A stretch of 64,000 nt of DNA from Cellvibrionaceae bacterium (GTDB taxonomy: Bacteria > Pseudomonadota > Gammaproteobacteria > Pseudomonadales > Cellvibrionaceae). Below the pieces are notes generated by a model. The model saw only the letters and a list, made by a program, of their open reading frames with translations. It was not told where the DNA came from and searched no databases. A program made the position numbers and the translations under genes. Below are positions 34,735-43,516 of the stretch, piece after piece (within the stretch, counting starts at the first letter, position 1; each line of letters starts with the position of its first letter). The DNA lies in contig JAOXRT010000131.1 in the NCBI GenBank assembly GCA_025800365.1, forward strand, positions 41,867 through 105,866, given 5' to 3'.

Positions 34735-36087
34735 TTAACAAAGTTCTTTCACTATTGAGAGCAGTTCGTCTTTTGATTCAGCGATGCTTTCAACGGCTTC
34801 TTCGATTTGTTCTCGAGATAAGTGCAGCTCTTTTAATAGGCTGTCCTCAACCGGCAAGTTGGGGCCGTGGATAAGATTCTGTTTACACAGCATGGCTCTA
34901 GCGACATACACCAATTGAGCGTAAACAATTTGCTCATCTTCGGCCTGTGGCATGCCTTGTAAGCGTAAAGCAGCGACCACCTCAGGTGGCATATTCCATA
35001 GATCCATCAGCCAAGAGCTCAACTGATCGCGGCTGATTTTTAGCACGTGACGGTCAACGGCTTGATAAGGAATGTGTGGGTTAGCTTCTTGCAGGCGGCA
35101 AATGTCGCTGTAGTGAGGTGAAAATACTTCAGCCATTACCAGTGTGCCAAAGTTGCTGAGCAATCCTGACAAATAAGACATGCCAAAGCCAGGGCGATGC
35201 TCTCTAGGGATCTTGGTGACTAAGGCCTCAACCATGGCGGCGGTAAATACCGATTGATGCCAATAATGAGTAGAGCCGGCAGGCCCTTCTTGAGGCATGT
35301 TTAAGGTTTTTCCGAGTGCAAGGCCAAGTGCTAGGTTTAGCACCATGTCAAAGCCTAAAACCCTGACAATGGCATCGTGAATCGATTTAATTTTGCCGGG
35401 CGCTGAGTAGTAGGGGGAGCTGGCCCAGCTGACCACCTGTGCCGCTAAGCTTGGGTCCATCTCGACGATACTGGCTAGATCGGAGATGTCGGCATTGGGG
35501 TCTACCCGTAAATTGATAATGCGTTGTGCTGTTTCAGGCAGCGAAGGCAGTTCAAGTGTTTCTTCTAAACGTTGTTCGATGCGTCGCTTGGTAAAAGATT
35601 GCACGGATTGGGTAATGGCCGCTGCATCATCGACTAGAGCATCTGCGCTTATCGGCAAGCTAATATCGCCAATTTCGGCATCGTTCATGGCCAATTTGAA
35701 ATCGGAGGTGCTGACGGCCAAAACTTCACCTAGGCTGCCAGAAGCTAGTAATAGCTGATCGGTTTGCAACAAGCTGGCATCCACGATGGTGGGCATTCCG
35801 GCGAGCTTTGGCAGTGCTGGAATATTTTGCAGCTTGTATTTATCGAACAGTAGCTGCAGGTCTTTTTGCTTGGTCGCGCGTAGATCTCTACCTAATATTT
35901 CATTGACGAGGCGAAGGTCTAACAATCGATCGGCGGGCAGGAGTGCCTGCAGTTGGCCAAGATTATCCTGCAAGATAGTGGCTCGCACGCGGCGACCGCT
36001 ACCCGGGGGGAATTTGGCGCTAGCAATTTGATAGCCGATATTTTGAGTGTCCAGTTGTTCCATAACACTGGTAGGTACGCTAGACAA
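34735..36087 (-). CDS. YbaK-like/HDOD fusion protein
   Basis: A 450-residue cytoplasmic protein. Residues about 1-150 resemble the YbaK/ProX aminoacyl-tRNA deacylase fold (GYQIASAKFPPGSGRRVRAT, LLPADRLLDLRLVNEILGRDL). Residues about 170-400 form an HDOD domain (LPSLPETAQRIINLRVDPNA, DISDLASIVEMDPSLAAQVV, GFDMVLNLALGLALGK). HDOD proteins act in signalling and regulation without the catalytic HD residues; this fusion is common in marine gammaproteobacteria and has no settled role. The start is TTG at 36087, favoured by a textbook AAGGAGG ribosome site at the right spacing. It follows recG in the same direction. Confidence 0.85.
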   Translation of the reverse strand: MSSVPTSVMEQLDTQNIGYQIASAKFPPGSGRRVRATILQDNLGQLQALLPADRLLDLRLVNEILGRDLRATKQKDLQLLFDKYKLQNIPALPKLAGMPTIVDASLLQTDQLLLASGSLGEVLAVSTSDFKLAMNDAEIGDISLPISADALVDDAAAITQSVQSFTKRRIEQRLEETLELPSLPETAQRIINLRVDPNADISDLASIVEMDPSLAAQVVSWASSPYYSAPGKIKSIHDAIVRVLGFDMVLNLALGLALGKTLNMPQEGPAGSTHYWHQSVFTAAMVEALVTKIPREHRPGFGMSYLSGLLSNFGTLVMAEVFSPHYSDICRLQEANPHIPYQAVDRHVLKISRDQLSSWLMDLWNMPPEVVAALRLQGMPQAEDEQIVYAQLVYVARAMLCKQNLIHGPNLPVEDSLLKELHLSREQIEEAVESIAESKDELLSIVKELC

Positions 36088-36162
36088 TCTGACCTCCTTA
36101 CGTCGTTGTGCAAAGCTGGCTTAGCAACGCATAGCCTGTCTTAAGATTTCGGCCTAAGTCCC

Positions 36163-38244
36163 TTAAACCTGAGCATATTCTTCAACTTGGCCTAACCAGC
36201 GTTGAATAATGGGATCTATCAGCTCGGGGTGCTCGGCGCTAATGTCCCTGGCTGTGTCGCGAATTCTCTTAATTAAGTTAGCATCTCGTTGCAAATCTGC
36301 CAGTTTAAACTGCATCTCGCCGGTCTGTTTTGTGCCGAGAACTTCACCCGGGCCCCTTAACTCCAAATCACGCTCTGCTATCTTAAAGCCATCATTGGTT
36401 TCGCGCATAGCGCTGAGTCGTGCGCGGCCATATTCTGAAAGTGGTTGCCCATACAACAGTACACAGTGGCTGGCTGTGCTACCACGGCCAACTCGGCCGC
36501 GCAGCTGGTGCAATTGGGCCAAACCGAGGCGCTCTGGGTTTTCAATGATCATTAGGCTGGCATTGGGAACATCAACACCCACCTCAATTACAGTAGTGGC
36601 GACCAGCACTTTAATCTCTCCAGCTTTGAACTGAGCCATTACCGTTTCTTTCTCGCTAGGTTTTAGGCGGCCATGAATAAGCCCGACGGCTAAACCACTG
36701 AGTTGCTGCTGAAGATCATTGGCAGTAACTTCCGCGGCCTGTGCTTCTAGGGCTTCTGACTCTTCGATTAAGGTGCACACCCAATAGGCTTGTCGCCCTT
36801 CTGAACATGCGGCTTTGACTCGGTCGATCACTTGCTGGCGTCGCTCGTTGGCTACCAGTGCTGTGCTGACTGGGCTGCGCCCGGGCGGCAGCTCATCAAT
36901 CACCGAGATATCGAGATCGGCGTATGCGCTCATGGCCAAGGTTCGTGGTATCGGAGTTGCGGTCATCACCAGCTGATGGGGACGGCCTATGCCATGTTGC
37001 CCCTTGGCTCTTAAGGCCATGCGCTGATGCACGCCAAAGCGGTGTTGCTCGTCAATAATCACCAGGCCTAAGTCCGCAAATTCGACCTCATTCTGGAACA
37101 GTGCATGGGTCCCGACAATGAGTTGGTTTTCTCCGCTTATTGTTGCGGCTAGCTGTTCTTTGCGGGTGCTGGCCTTCTGCTTACCATTCAGGTGCCCTAC
37201 TGTTACCCCTAAAGGTTCGAACCAATGGCTAAAGTTTTGCCGATGCTGCTCGGCTAAGATTTCCGTCGGTGCCATGAGAGCAACTTGGTAGCCATTTGCA
37301 ATTGCTTGCAGAGCCGCTGCCGCTGCAACCAAGGTTTTACCCGAGCCAACATCACCTTGCACTAAGCGAAGCATTGGCACGGGTTTATTAATGTCGTGGC
37401 TGATCTCTTGAATTACACGCTCTTGTGCACCGGTTGGCTCAAAGCTGAGGCTGCTTAGGAAGCGTTCATGGCTTAATTCGTTGTCAGGGAGTCTTGGGGC
37501 TTGGCTAGCTTGAATCTTGTCTCGTACGCGCAGCAGGCTTAGGTTATGAGCGAGTAGCTCTTCAAAGGCAAGACGTTGCTGGTAAGGATGCAAGCCGTCC
37601 ATGAGTAAATCTACGGCGGCGTCTACCGGCGGCTGGTGCAAATATCGAAGCGCTTCGGCTAAGCTAATATCGGCATTGCTGCTTGGTAATAGCTCGGGCA
37701 CATTCTGTTTATTTACTTGCGGTAATAGCTGGCTGATTAGGCCTCTTAATCGAGATTGGGTAATACCTTCGCCAACCGGGTAAACCGGGGTTAGGCTATC
37801 GGGCAATACGAGTTGAGACTGCTCATCGTAGAACTCGTACTCAGGGTGATACATCTCTAACCCCGAGGAGCCTCGGCGTGCTTCACCATAGCAGCGTACA
37901 TGGCTTCCGGGGGTTAGCTTAGCCTTTTGGCTGCCCGAGAAATGATAGAAGCGCAGGGTTAATGTGCCGGTGCCGTCTTGCAAGCGGCACATTAGGCTGC
38001 GTCGCCGCCCATAGACTACGTCGCTGGCTTTGATAATGCCTTGAATTACAGCGTTCTGGCCAGGTTGAAGGGCTCCGATCGGGGTGATTTTGGTGCGATC
38101 CAAATAGCGGCTGGGCAAATGGAACAGCAGATCTTGCAGGGTGTAGATATGCAGCCGGGCCAGTTTTTCGGCCAGCTGTTTGCCTACACCTTTTAGCGCC
38201 GTGATATGGATTTGGGCGAGGCTAGGTAAAGCCTTGTCACTCAT
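36163..38244 (-). CDS. recG: ATP-dependent DNA helicase RecG
   Basis: A 693-residue superfamily 2 helicase, the usual length. The N-terminal wedge/OB domain (about 1-260) includes FHLPSRYLDRT and GTLTLRFYHF. Helicase motifs follow: QGDVGSGKTLVAAAA (Walker A), LVIIDEQHRFGVHQR (DEQH), MTATPIPRTLAMS, VIEVGVDVPNASLMII and QLRGRVGRG. RecG remodels stalled replication forks and Holliday junctions. The ATG at 38244 was chosen over a TTG at 38271 because the extra residues would overlap oxyR. It follows oxyR by 5 bases; this oxyR-recG order is known from Pseudomonas. Confidence 0.97.
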   Translation of the reverse strand: MSDKALPSLAQIHITALKGVGKQLAEKLARLHIYTLQDLLFHLPSRYLDRTKITPIGALQPGQNAVIQGIIKASDVVYGRRRSLMCRLQDGTGTLTLRFYHFSGSQKAKLTPGSHVRCYGEARRGSSGLEMYHPEYEFYDEQSQLVLPDSLTPVYPVGEGITQSRLRGLISQLLPQVNKQNVPELLPSSNADISLAEALRYLHQPPVDAAVDLLMDGLHPYQQRLAFEELLAHNLSLLRVRDKIQASQAPRLPDNELSHERFLSSLSFEPTGAQERVIQEISHDINKPVPMLRLVQGDVGSGKTLVAAAAALQAIANGYQVALMAPTEILAEQHRQNFSHWFEPLGVTVGHLNGKQKASTRKEQLAATISGENQLIVGTHALFQNEVEFADLGLVIIDEQHRFGVHQRMALRAKGQHGIGRPHQLVMTATPIPRTLAMSAYADLDISVIDELPPGRSPVSTALVANERRQQVIDRVKAACSEGRQAYWVCTLIEESEALEAQAAEVTANDLQQQLSGLAVGLIHGRLKPSEKETVMAQFKAGEIKVLVATTVIEVGVDVPNASLMIIENPERLGLAQLHQLRGRVGRGSTASHCVLLYGQPLSEYGRARLSAMRETNDGFKIAERDLELRGPGEVLGTKQTGEMQFKLADLQRDANLIKRIRDTARDISAEHPELIDPIIQRWLGQVEEYAQV

Positions 38245-38249
38245 CGCGT

Positions 38250-39179
38250 TTAGCGCTCCAAAATTGTACAAATGCCATGACCATCACAGATGGCACTGCG
38301 CAAGGCGTCGATGGCTTGGTGGCGTGGAAAGCTGGCACGCCAAGCAAGCCCTACGGTCCTGGTGGGTGCTGGGTCGGCGAATGGTCTTGTGGTTAATACG
38401 CCGGGTGCATAATAGCTGGTCCCAGCCGCAGATTGCGGCAGTACAGTAATGCCTAGTCCAGAGGCAACCATATGACGTAAAGTTTCCAGCGAGCTACCTT
38501 CGGTGGCCGCTTGTAGAGTATTACTGCTGTTATCAAATTTGGCTTGTAAGTTGGGGCAAGCTTCCAATATTTGATCGCGGAAACAGTGGCCCTCGCCAAG
38601 CAATAAAACATTGTATTCGTCTAGGTCACTGGGCTCGATATGAGTCTTTTCGGTAAGTGGGTGGTCGGTAGGCAGCAGAACTTCGAATGGCTCGTCATAG
38701 AGCGCTTGAGTAACTACATCGGCCTCGGTAAAAGGTAGCGCTACGATGATGACATCTAATTCGCCATTACGTAAGCGATGGCGCAAGGTGGCGGTGTACC
38801 CTTCTTCGATATACAGCGGCATCTGCTTTGCGCTGCGCTGCAGCTCGGGAATAAAGTGCGGGAATAGATAGGGCCCGATGGTAAAGATGGCGCCAATCTT
38901 TAGTGGGCTGGCCAACTGATCTTTGCCGGCTGTAGCAAGATCTTTAATGGCCGCGGTTTGCTCAAGGGCTATTTGTGCCTGGGCGACGATTTTCTCACCC
39001 AGAGGTGTTGGGTGGACTCGGGTCTTGCTGCGCTCAAACAAGGCGACATCTAACTCTTCTTCAAGTTTCTTTACTGCGATACTCAAGGTGGGTTGTGATA
39101 CAAAGCAGCGTTCGGCAGCGCGCCCGAAGTGTTCTTCTTGCGCTAAGGTCACAATGTAGCGAAGCTCAGTTAAAGTCAT
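38250..39179 (-). CDS. oxyR: Hydrogen peroxide-responsive LysR regulator OxyR
   Basis: A 309-residue LysR-type regulator. The N-terminal winged helix reads MTLTELRYIVTLAQEEHFGR...FVSQPTLSIAVKKLEEEL. The redox motif GHCFRDQILEAC places cysteines at residues 199 and 208, exactly the positions and spacing of the Escherichia coli OxyR disulfide pair, so this is a true peroxide sensor. Oxidised OxyR activates catalase, peroxiredoxin and iron-control genes; yaaA in this window could be a target. The ATG at 39179 was preferred to one at 39197 on family length. It is divergent from an SDR gene across about 110 bases. Confidence 0.97.
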   Translation of the reverse strand: MTLTELRYIVTLAQEEHFGRAAERCFVSQPTLSIAVKKLEEELDVALFERSKTRVHPTPLGEKIVAQAQIALEQTAAIKDLATAGKDQLASPLKIGAIFTIGPYLFPHFIPELQRSAKQMPLYIEEGYTATLRHRLRNGELDVIIVALPFTEADVVTQALYDEPFEVLLPTDHPLTEKTHIEPSDLDEYNVLLLGEGHCFRDQILEACPNLQAKFDNSSNTLQAATEGSSLETLRHMVASGLGITVLPQSAAGTSYYAPGVLTTRPFADPAPTRTVGLAWRASFPRHQAIDALRSAICDGHGICTILER

Positions 39180-39202
39180 GATTAAATCTCGCAGCAAACA
39201 AA

Positions 39203-39261
39203 TAGATGATTTAGAATTTAACTATTAATGGTTTAAAGTCAATAGCTTTGTTTAAATCATC
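39203..39261. promoter_or_regulatory. AT-rich dyad in the oxyR divergent promoter
   Basis: GATGATTTA at 39205-39213 faces TAAATCATC at 39253-39261, and inner CTATT (39222-39226) faces AATAG (39241-39245) around nearly the same centre. LysR regulators usually bind such sites in front of their own gene. The spacing does not fit the published four-part OxyR site, so the role is unproven. Confidence 0.35.
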
Positions 39262-39289
39262 CAGTTGATTCTGCATTCTTGGAACTAAA

Positions 39290-40159
39290 ATGAAAGAAAC
39301 TCCTGAGCCTATTCGCCTCGCCGTGCTTGGCTGTGGCGATATCGGTCTACGTCTCATCAATAATCTGCAAGGCCAAGCCCGTGGTTATGCTTTTAGCCGC
39401 AGCCCAAAGAATTTACCTGATGGCTTTGAGTGGCATCAGGCTGATGCTGGAGATATACATAGCTATGGACAGCACCTTGCAGCGCTTGATGTGCTGCTAA
39501 TCACGCTTACCCCAGCAGATCGAGGTGATGAAGCTTATCGCCTGGCCTATGTCGAACCTATACGCCAATTGGTGGAATATGCATCGACTCTTGATCGATG
39601 TCCGCTGCTGTTGTTTGTTTCGAGTACTGCCGTTTACGGGCAAGATGAAACAGCAACACTGGATGACGATTCAGTGGCTGTGCCTACAAGGTATAACGGT
39701 ATACGAATGTTGGAGTCAGAGAATTTATTGGCGAGCAGTGGTTTGCCTCACTGTTGTGTGCGCTTTTCGGGCATTTATGGCCTAGAGCGCAAGCGCTTAT
39801 TCTCAAAACTCGTGCAAGAAGTACGCGAAGAGAAAAATTACATCGATAATGATGCACACTGGGGGAACCGTATTCATATCGAAGACTGTGTGGCAGTGCT
39901 AGAGCATGTAATAAAGATGCCGAACGCGCAGCGTGAAGCCATGTATTTGGCGAGTGATACCGAGCCATCTTTGCGTGGCGAGATTAAGAGCTATTTAGCG
40001 TCCTTATTACCCTCAGAGTTGCCGGCGAGATACAGTTGCAATTCGGCCACAGGTAAAAAACTCTTTCCAAAACGCTTATTAGCCTCGTCATATGAGTTTA
40101 AATACCCGAGCTATCGCGAGGGTTATCAAGCTCAGCTTGAAGAGTACTTGGCACCTTAA
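39290..40159 (+). CDS. SDR-family NAD(P)-dependent epimerase/reductase (YeeZ-like)
   Basis: A 289-residue protein with an N-terminal Rossmann motif (LAVLGCGDIGLRLI, about residues 11-24), a central SSTAVYGQDE block, and SGIYGLERKRLFSKL. The arrangement is that of extended/atypical short-chain dehydrogenases such as E. coli YeeZ. The catalytic Tyr-x3-Lys of classical members is not evident after SSTAVYG, so an atypical or non-catalytic role is possible. It is divergent from oxyR and followed by the DUF418 gene after 33 bases. Confidence 0.8.
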   Translation: MKETPEPIRLAVLGCGDIGLRLINNLQGQARGYAFSRSPKNLPDGFEWHQADAGDIHSYGQHLAALDVLLITLTPADRGDEAYRLAYVEPIRQLVEYASTLDRCPLLLFVSSTAVYGQDETATLDDDSVAVPTRYNGIRMLESENLLASSGLPHCCVRFSGIYGLERKRLFSKLVQEVREEKNYIDNDAHWGNRIHIEDCVAVLEHVIKMPNAQREAMYLASDTEPSLRGEIKSYLASLLPSELPARYSCNSATGKKLFPKRLLASSYEFKYPSYREGYQAQLEEYLAP

Positions 40160-40192
40160 AAAACTAAGCCCACATCTAAAAAGGAAGTTTTA

Positions 40193-41428
40193 GTGAGTAA
40201 TAGCATTCGCCTGAGTGAAAGAATAAGCAGTATCGATACTATTCGAGGTTTTGCCTTACTAGGTCTTTTGACAATGAACCTAGTGGGCATGTCGATGCCG
40301 ATGGCTGCGTATTTAAGCCCTCTGGCTTTTCGGGCGGACGAGCCGCTCAATGATGTTATCTTTTCGGTGTTTTTTATTTTTGCTGACCAAAAATTTATGG
40401 GAATGTTCTCGCTATTATTTGGGGCGAGCATTTTGCTGCTGATTGAAAGGTTACAGGCGAAGGGCGAAAAAACGCTGGGATTACACTATCGCCGCAACTT
40501 TGTATTGCTATTGATTGGCTTATTGCATGCCGCTTTTTTGTGGGAAGGCGATGTGCTCATGATTTATGGCTTTTGTGCTCTATTGCTCTACCCCTTGCAT
40601 AAGAGCTCCCCCTGGGTGTTGGCCACCATTGCTTTTGTTTTACTGGCTGCGGCGGGCTATAGCGCAGGGGGCATAGATGAAACAATGACGCATATGGATG
40701 CTGAAGCGCTGGCTAATATTAAAGCCTACCTTCAGCCTACTGCGGAGGCTATTGCCGAGCTTAAACAGAATTACTCGGGAAGCTTTCAGGAAGTTTTAGA
40801 TTTTCGCTTAGGCTTAGAGGAAGAAGACGAGGCAGGCACTATAGAAATTGATTTGATCATTGTGCTTTCTAGCTTTTATCGCGCACTTGGCATGATGTGC
40901 CTTGGGATGGCGCTTTATAAATGGCAGTATTTGCAAGGCAAATTGGCGCTGGCTATCTATAAAAAAGTATCTATAGCCGGGATGGCTGTTGGTTTGCCTT
41001 TGGCCTTAATGGCTTGGTACTTAGGGCAATCAACGTCATGGAGTGTGGAAAGTTACTTTGCCTATTGGGGCATTATGCCGCTCAATATTTTGGCTTCAGT
41101 CGCTTTGGTGATGGCTTATGTTTCGGTAATTATCTTGTTGTGTCGTTATCAATGGGCTATGCCTTTTCAAAAGAAGGTTCAGGCGTTGGGTCAAACCGCT
41201 TTAAGCAATTACTTACTGCAGTCTTTAATTGGGACCACGATAATGTACGGCTATGGTTTCGGCATGTGGGGTGAGCTTGCTCGTTGGCAGTTGGTATTGC
41301 TGATGTTGGCAATTTGGTCGCTACAACTTTATTTGGCGCCGTTATGGTTGCGTTACTTCCGCCAAGGCCCAGTGGAATATATTTGGCGATGCTTGAGTTA
41401 TCTATCACTGCCAGCAATACGCCGATAA
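40193..41428 (+). CDS. DUF418 family membrane protein (YeiB-like)
   Basis: A 411-residue integral membrane protein with about nine to ten hydrophobic helices. The start block ISSIDTIRGFALLGLLTMNL and the GMFSLLFGASILLLIERL motif are typical of YeiB/DUF418 proteins, and the C-terminal DUF418 part has ALGQTALSNYLLQSLIGTTI and a PLWLRYFRQGPVEYIWR tail. Such proteins are of unknown transport or acyltransfer-like function. The start is GTG at 40193 with AAGGAAG upstream. It is probably co-transcribed with the SDR gene. Confidence 0.9.
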   Translation: MSNSIRLSERISSIDTIRGFALLGLLTMNLVGMSMPMAAYLSPLAFRADEPLNDVIFSVFFIFADQKFMGMFSLLFGASILLLIERLQAKGEKTLGLHYRRNFVLLLIGLLHAAFLWEGDVLMIYGFCALLLYPLHKSSPWVLATIAFVLLAAAGYSAGGIDETMTHMDAEALANIKAYLQPTAEAIAELKQNYSGSFQEVLDFRLGLEEEDEAGTIEIDLIIVLSSFYRALGMMCLGMALYKWQYLQGKLALAIYKKVSIAGMAVGLPLALMAWYLGQSTSWSVESYFAYWGIMPLNILASVALVMAYVSVIILLCRYQWAMPFQKKVQALGQTALSNYLLQSLIGTTIMYGYGFGMWGELARWQLVLLMLAIWSLQLYLAPLWLRYFRQGPVEYIWRCLSYLSLPAIRR

Positions 41429-41435
41429 ATCATTT

Positions 41436-41474
41436 TTCAAGCTTGGCGGATTCATCGATCCGACCAAGCTTGAA
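41436..41474 (+). terminator. Extended hairpin after the DUF418 gene
   Basis: An 11-bp outer stem, TTCAAGCTTGG at 41436-41446 with CCAAGCTTGAA at 41464-41474, plus an inner 5-bp CGGAT/ATCCG stem, with weak T content afterwards. It lies between convergent genes. Confidence 0.55.
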
Positions 41475-41506
41475 GGTTTATTAATATCGAAAATTTAATC
41501 GGGTTG

Positions 41507-41551
41507 TTAGTTGATAGCTATTTAGTTAATAGCCACTTAGTTGATAACGAC
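41507..41551 (-). repeat. Three 15-bp tandem repeats at the 3' end of the dioxygenase gene
   Basis: On the minus strand the last five codons of the gene and two further 15-base copies read VVIN-stop, VAIN-stop, IAIN-stop, all in one frame. The copies occupy 41537-41551 (inside the gene), 41522-41536 and 41507-41521, and differ from each other at a few positions. Confidence 0.75.
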
Positions 41552-42370
41552 GCGGTGCAAAATTCTTTCATGCCCTTCGTAGCCGCCATTAGCTTTGTGT
41601 AATACGGACCGGTTGTCCCACATAACTAACATACCCGCTTCCCACTCATGGCTATACTGAAATTCTGCTCGAGTTTGCCAGTTATATAAATCTTCCATGA
41701 GTTTTTGCTCTTCTTCTGGGCTAGTATCTTCGATTCCCACAATGTAGCCAAAGATAGTACCGAATACTCCTTCTTTGCCGCTTTCTGGATGCTTACGGAT
41801 TATGGGGTGAGTTTCAACATCATAGGCATCTTCGGAATAGAGGATCTTCATCCCGCGCTTGGCATCTTTTTCACGTTCGCCATATAAGCCATCTGGAGCA
41901 TAAGCCAACTTAGCGGAATGCTGAGCGATCTTACCTTCCAGGCGCTCACGCAAATCGGCTGGCATCTCCTCTAGCACCTTATGCAGATTAATGAAGTCCG
42001 TATTGCCACCAACTGGCGGGATTTTCAAACCGTACAAAATAGTGCCTGCTGGGGGTTCGGCGCGAAAGCTCCAATCGCTGTGCCAGGCATCAGCAAAAAT
42101 AGGCGTGGTTTCGTCAGCGGCTCGGCGCAATTCTGCGACATATTTGCGCCCTTCGATGGGAGGGAAGTAAGGGTCGCCTGCAAAGCTACCAAAATATTGG
42201 CTAAAGCGTTCTAAATCGTCATCGCTAAGTTCTTGCTGGGGAAATACAAGGACATGATGCTCTAACCAGGCAGCCCTAAGTTGCTCGACTTGTTCTTGGC
42301 TTAATTCTTGGCTGAGGTCCACCCCTTCTACGCTTGCTCCACAAGCGCCATTGGATTTAGTGATCTTCAT
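41537..42370 (-). CDS. TauD/TfdA-family Fe(II)/2-oxoglutarate dioxygenase
   Basis: A 277-residue enzyme of the TauD/TfdA family. The metal facial triad is visible: His97-x-Asp99 in AWHSDWSF and the distal His at about 258 in RSVLHKANG, with the 2-oxoglutarate-binding Arg further on in ERILHR. The N-terminal block (ELRAAWLEHHVLVFPQQEL-like) is typical. Members oxidise taurine, sulfonates, sulfate esters or chlorophenoxy acids; an alkyl-sulfatase-like or taurine role would fit the sulfur theme of the window, but the substrate cannot be assigned. It is divergent from an AraC regulator gene that may control it. Confidence 0.9.
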   Translation of the reverse strand: MKITKSNGACGASVEGVDLSQELSQEQVEQLRAAWLEHHVLVFPQQELSDDDLERFSQYFGSFAGDPYFPPIEGRKYVAELRRAADETTPIFADAWHSDWSFRAEPPAGTILYGLKIPPVGGNTDFINLHKVLEEMPADLRERLEGKIAQHSAKLAYAPDGLYGEREKDAKRGMKILYSEDAYDVETHPIIRKHPESGKEGVFGTIFGYIVGIEDTSPEEEQKLMEDLYNWQTRAEFQYSHEWEAGMLVMWDNRSVLHKANGGYEGHERILHRVVIN

Positions 42371-42511
42371 GCTTGCTCCTGTTTATTGTTATTAAGTGGG
42401 TTCTATTGTTGCCAAAAAATCTCGAAATGCCATTGACAGCGGATGTACATAATTGACACTTTGCGACTAAAATAAAGGCGCAATCGGTAGTCTTTGCTTA
42501 AAGGTGAATCA

Positions 42512-43516
42512 ATGCGACATTCCCATATCAACAGTTTATGGATTAAGGGCATATTGGCGAGCTTCAAGCAGCTTGGGCTCCCTATGGCCAAGCTGCTTGA
42601 TGGCCTGTACCCAGAAGGACGCCTGCCTGAAGATCAACTAGGTGCGCTGGAATTGGGCGCAGCGCGCACGCTGTGGCACCGGGCTGAGGAGCTATCAGCC
42701 AAGCAATGTTTAGGTGTACATATTGGTATGTTACAAAATCTTAGGGCCAGCGGTGTGCTGATGCCGATTTGTCTGCATAGTCCCACACCCCTAAAAGCTT
42801 TTGAACACATTGCCAAGTTCCAGGGCTTAATCAGTGATAACGGTGTATATCGTATAAGGACAGAAACTGAGGCTGGTCTGATCTACTGTGACTACATCCC
42901 TAGCGCTCATAGTATTCCTCCAAATAGGCAGCAGTTGCTCTCGATTCTCACTGGAACCATCATGCTGTTAAGAGCCATTAGTCCAGAAGATCCACTTGTG
43001 GCTATGAAGGTCCAAAAGGATCTGGCCTTGGAAGAAATAGCTGAGCTGCTAACCTTGGCTGTGCAATCAGCCGGCGAGTACTCCTGTCTCATCTTAAGTT
43101 TGGAGAAAATGAATTTAGCTATCGAAGGGCGCGATGAGCACCTCTACGAAATTAATTTGGCATATGCCGAGGGGATGGTGAGAGCGAAGCTTGAAAGTCA
43201 GTCGATTAAAGAGCAAGTAAAGCAGCTTATCGAGCAGAAAGTTCCCGCTGAAGTTAGCCTTGAAGAAGTGGCGGAGAGGCTGGGAGTAAACAAGCGGGTG
43301 TTACAGCGTTCCTTAGCTGAGCAGGGTAGCAGTTTTAGAAAACTAAAAGAGAGTCTGCTTAAGGAAAAGGCGCTTGATCTATTAATAAACAAAAGACTCG
43401 AGATATCACTTATTACCCAAGAATTGGGTTACTCAGAAGTCAGTGCTTTTCAGCGTGCGTTTAAATCGTGGTTTGGTTCTAGCCCGAAGCAGTTTCGGGA
43501 TACTGCTGTTATCTAA
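42512..43516 (+). CDS. AraC-family transcriptional regulator (AraC_binding_2/Arabinose_bd type)
   Basis: A 334-residue regulator with an N-terminal effector domain of the OruR/Arabinose_bd type (about residues 15-200) and a C-terminal double helix-turn-helix (VSLEEVAERLGVNKRVLQRSLAEQG and ISLITQELGYSEVSAFQRAFKSW, about 235-330). The ATG at 42512, with AAGGTGA upstream, is preferred over a TTG at 42494. It is divergent from the dioxygenase gene, the classic position of a local activator. Its stop is interlocked with the stop of the convergent S9 peptidase gene (4-base overlap). Confidence 0.9.
   Translation: MRHSHINSLWIKGILASFKQLGLPMAKLLDGLYPEGRLPEDQLGALELGAARTLWHRAEELSAKQCLGVHIGMLQNLRASGVLMPICLHSPTPLKAFEHIAKFQGLISDNGVYRIRTETEAGLIYCDYIPSAHSIPPNRQQLLSILTGTIMLLRAISPEDPLVAMKVQKDLALEEIAELLTLAVQSAGEYSCLILSLEKMNLAIEGRDEHLYEINLAYAEGMVRAKLESQSIKEQVKQLIEQKVPAEVSLEEVAERLGVNKRVLQRSLAEQGSSFRKLKESLLKEKALDLLINKRLEISLITQELGYSEVSAFQRAFKSWFGSSPKQFRDTAVI

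Noticed and set aside
36209-36634. A 141-codon plus-strand frame inside recG
   Set aside because: Antisense shadow of a strongly conserved gene; its composition mirrors recG codons.
39203-39261. A canonical OxyR binding site
   Set aside because: ATAG/CTAT elements are present, but their spacing (19-20 bases) does not match the 11-base steps of the known motif.
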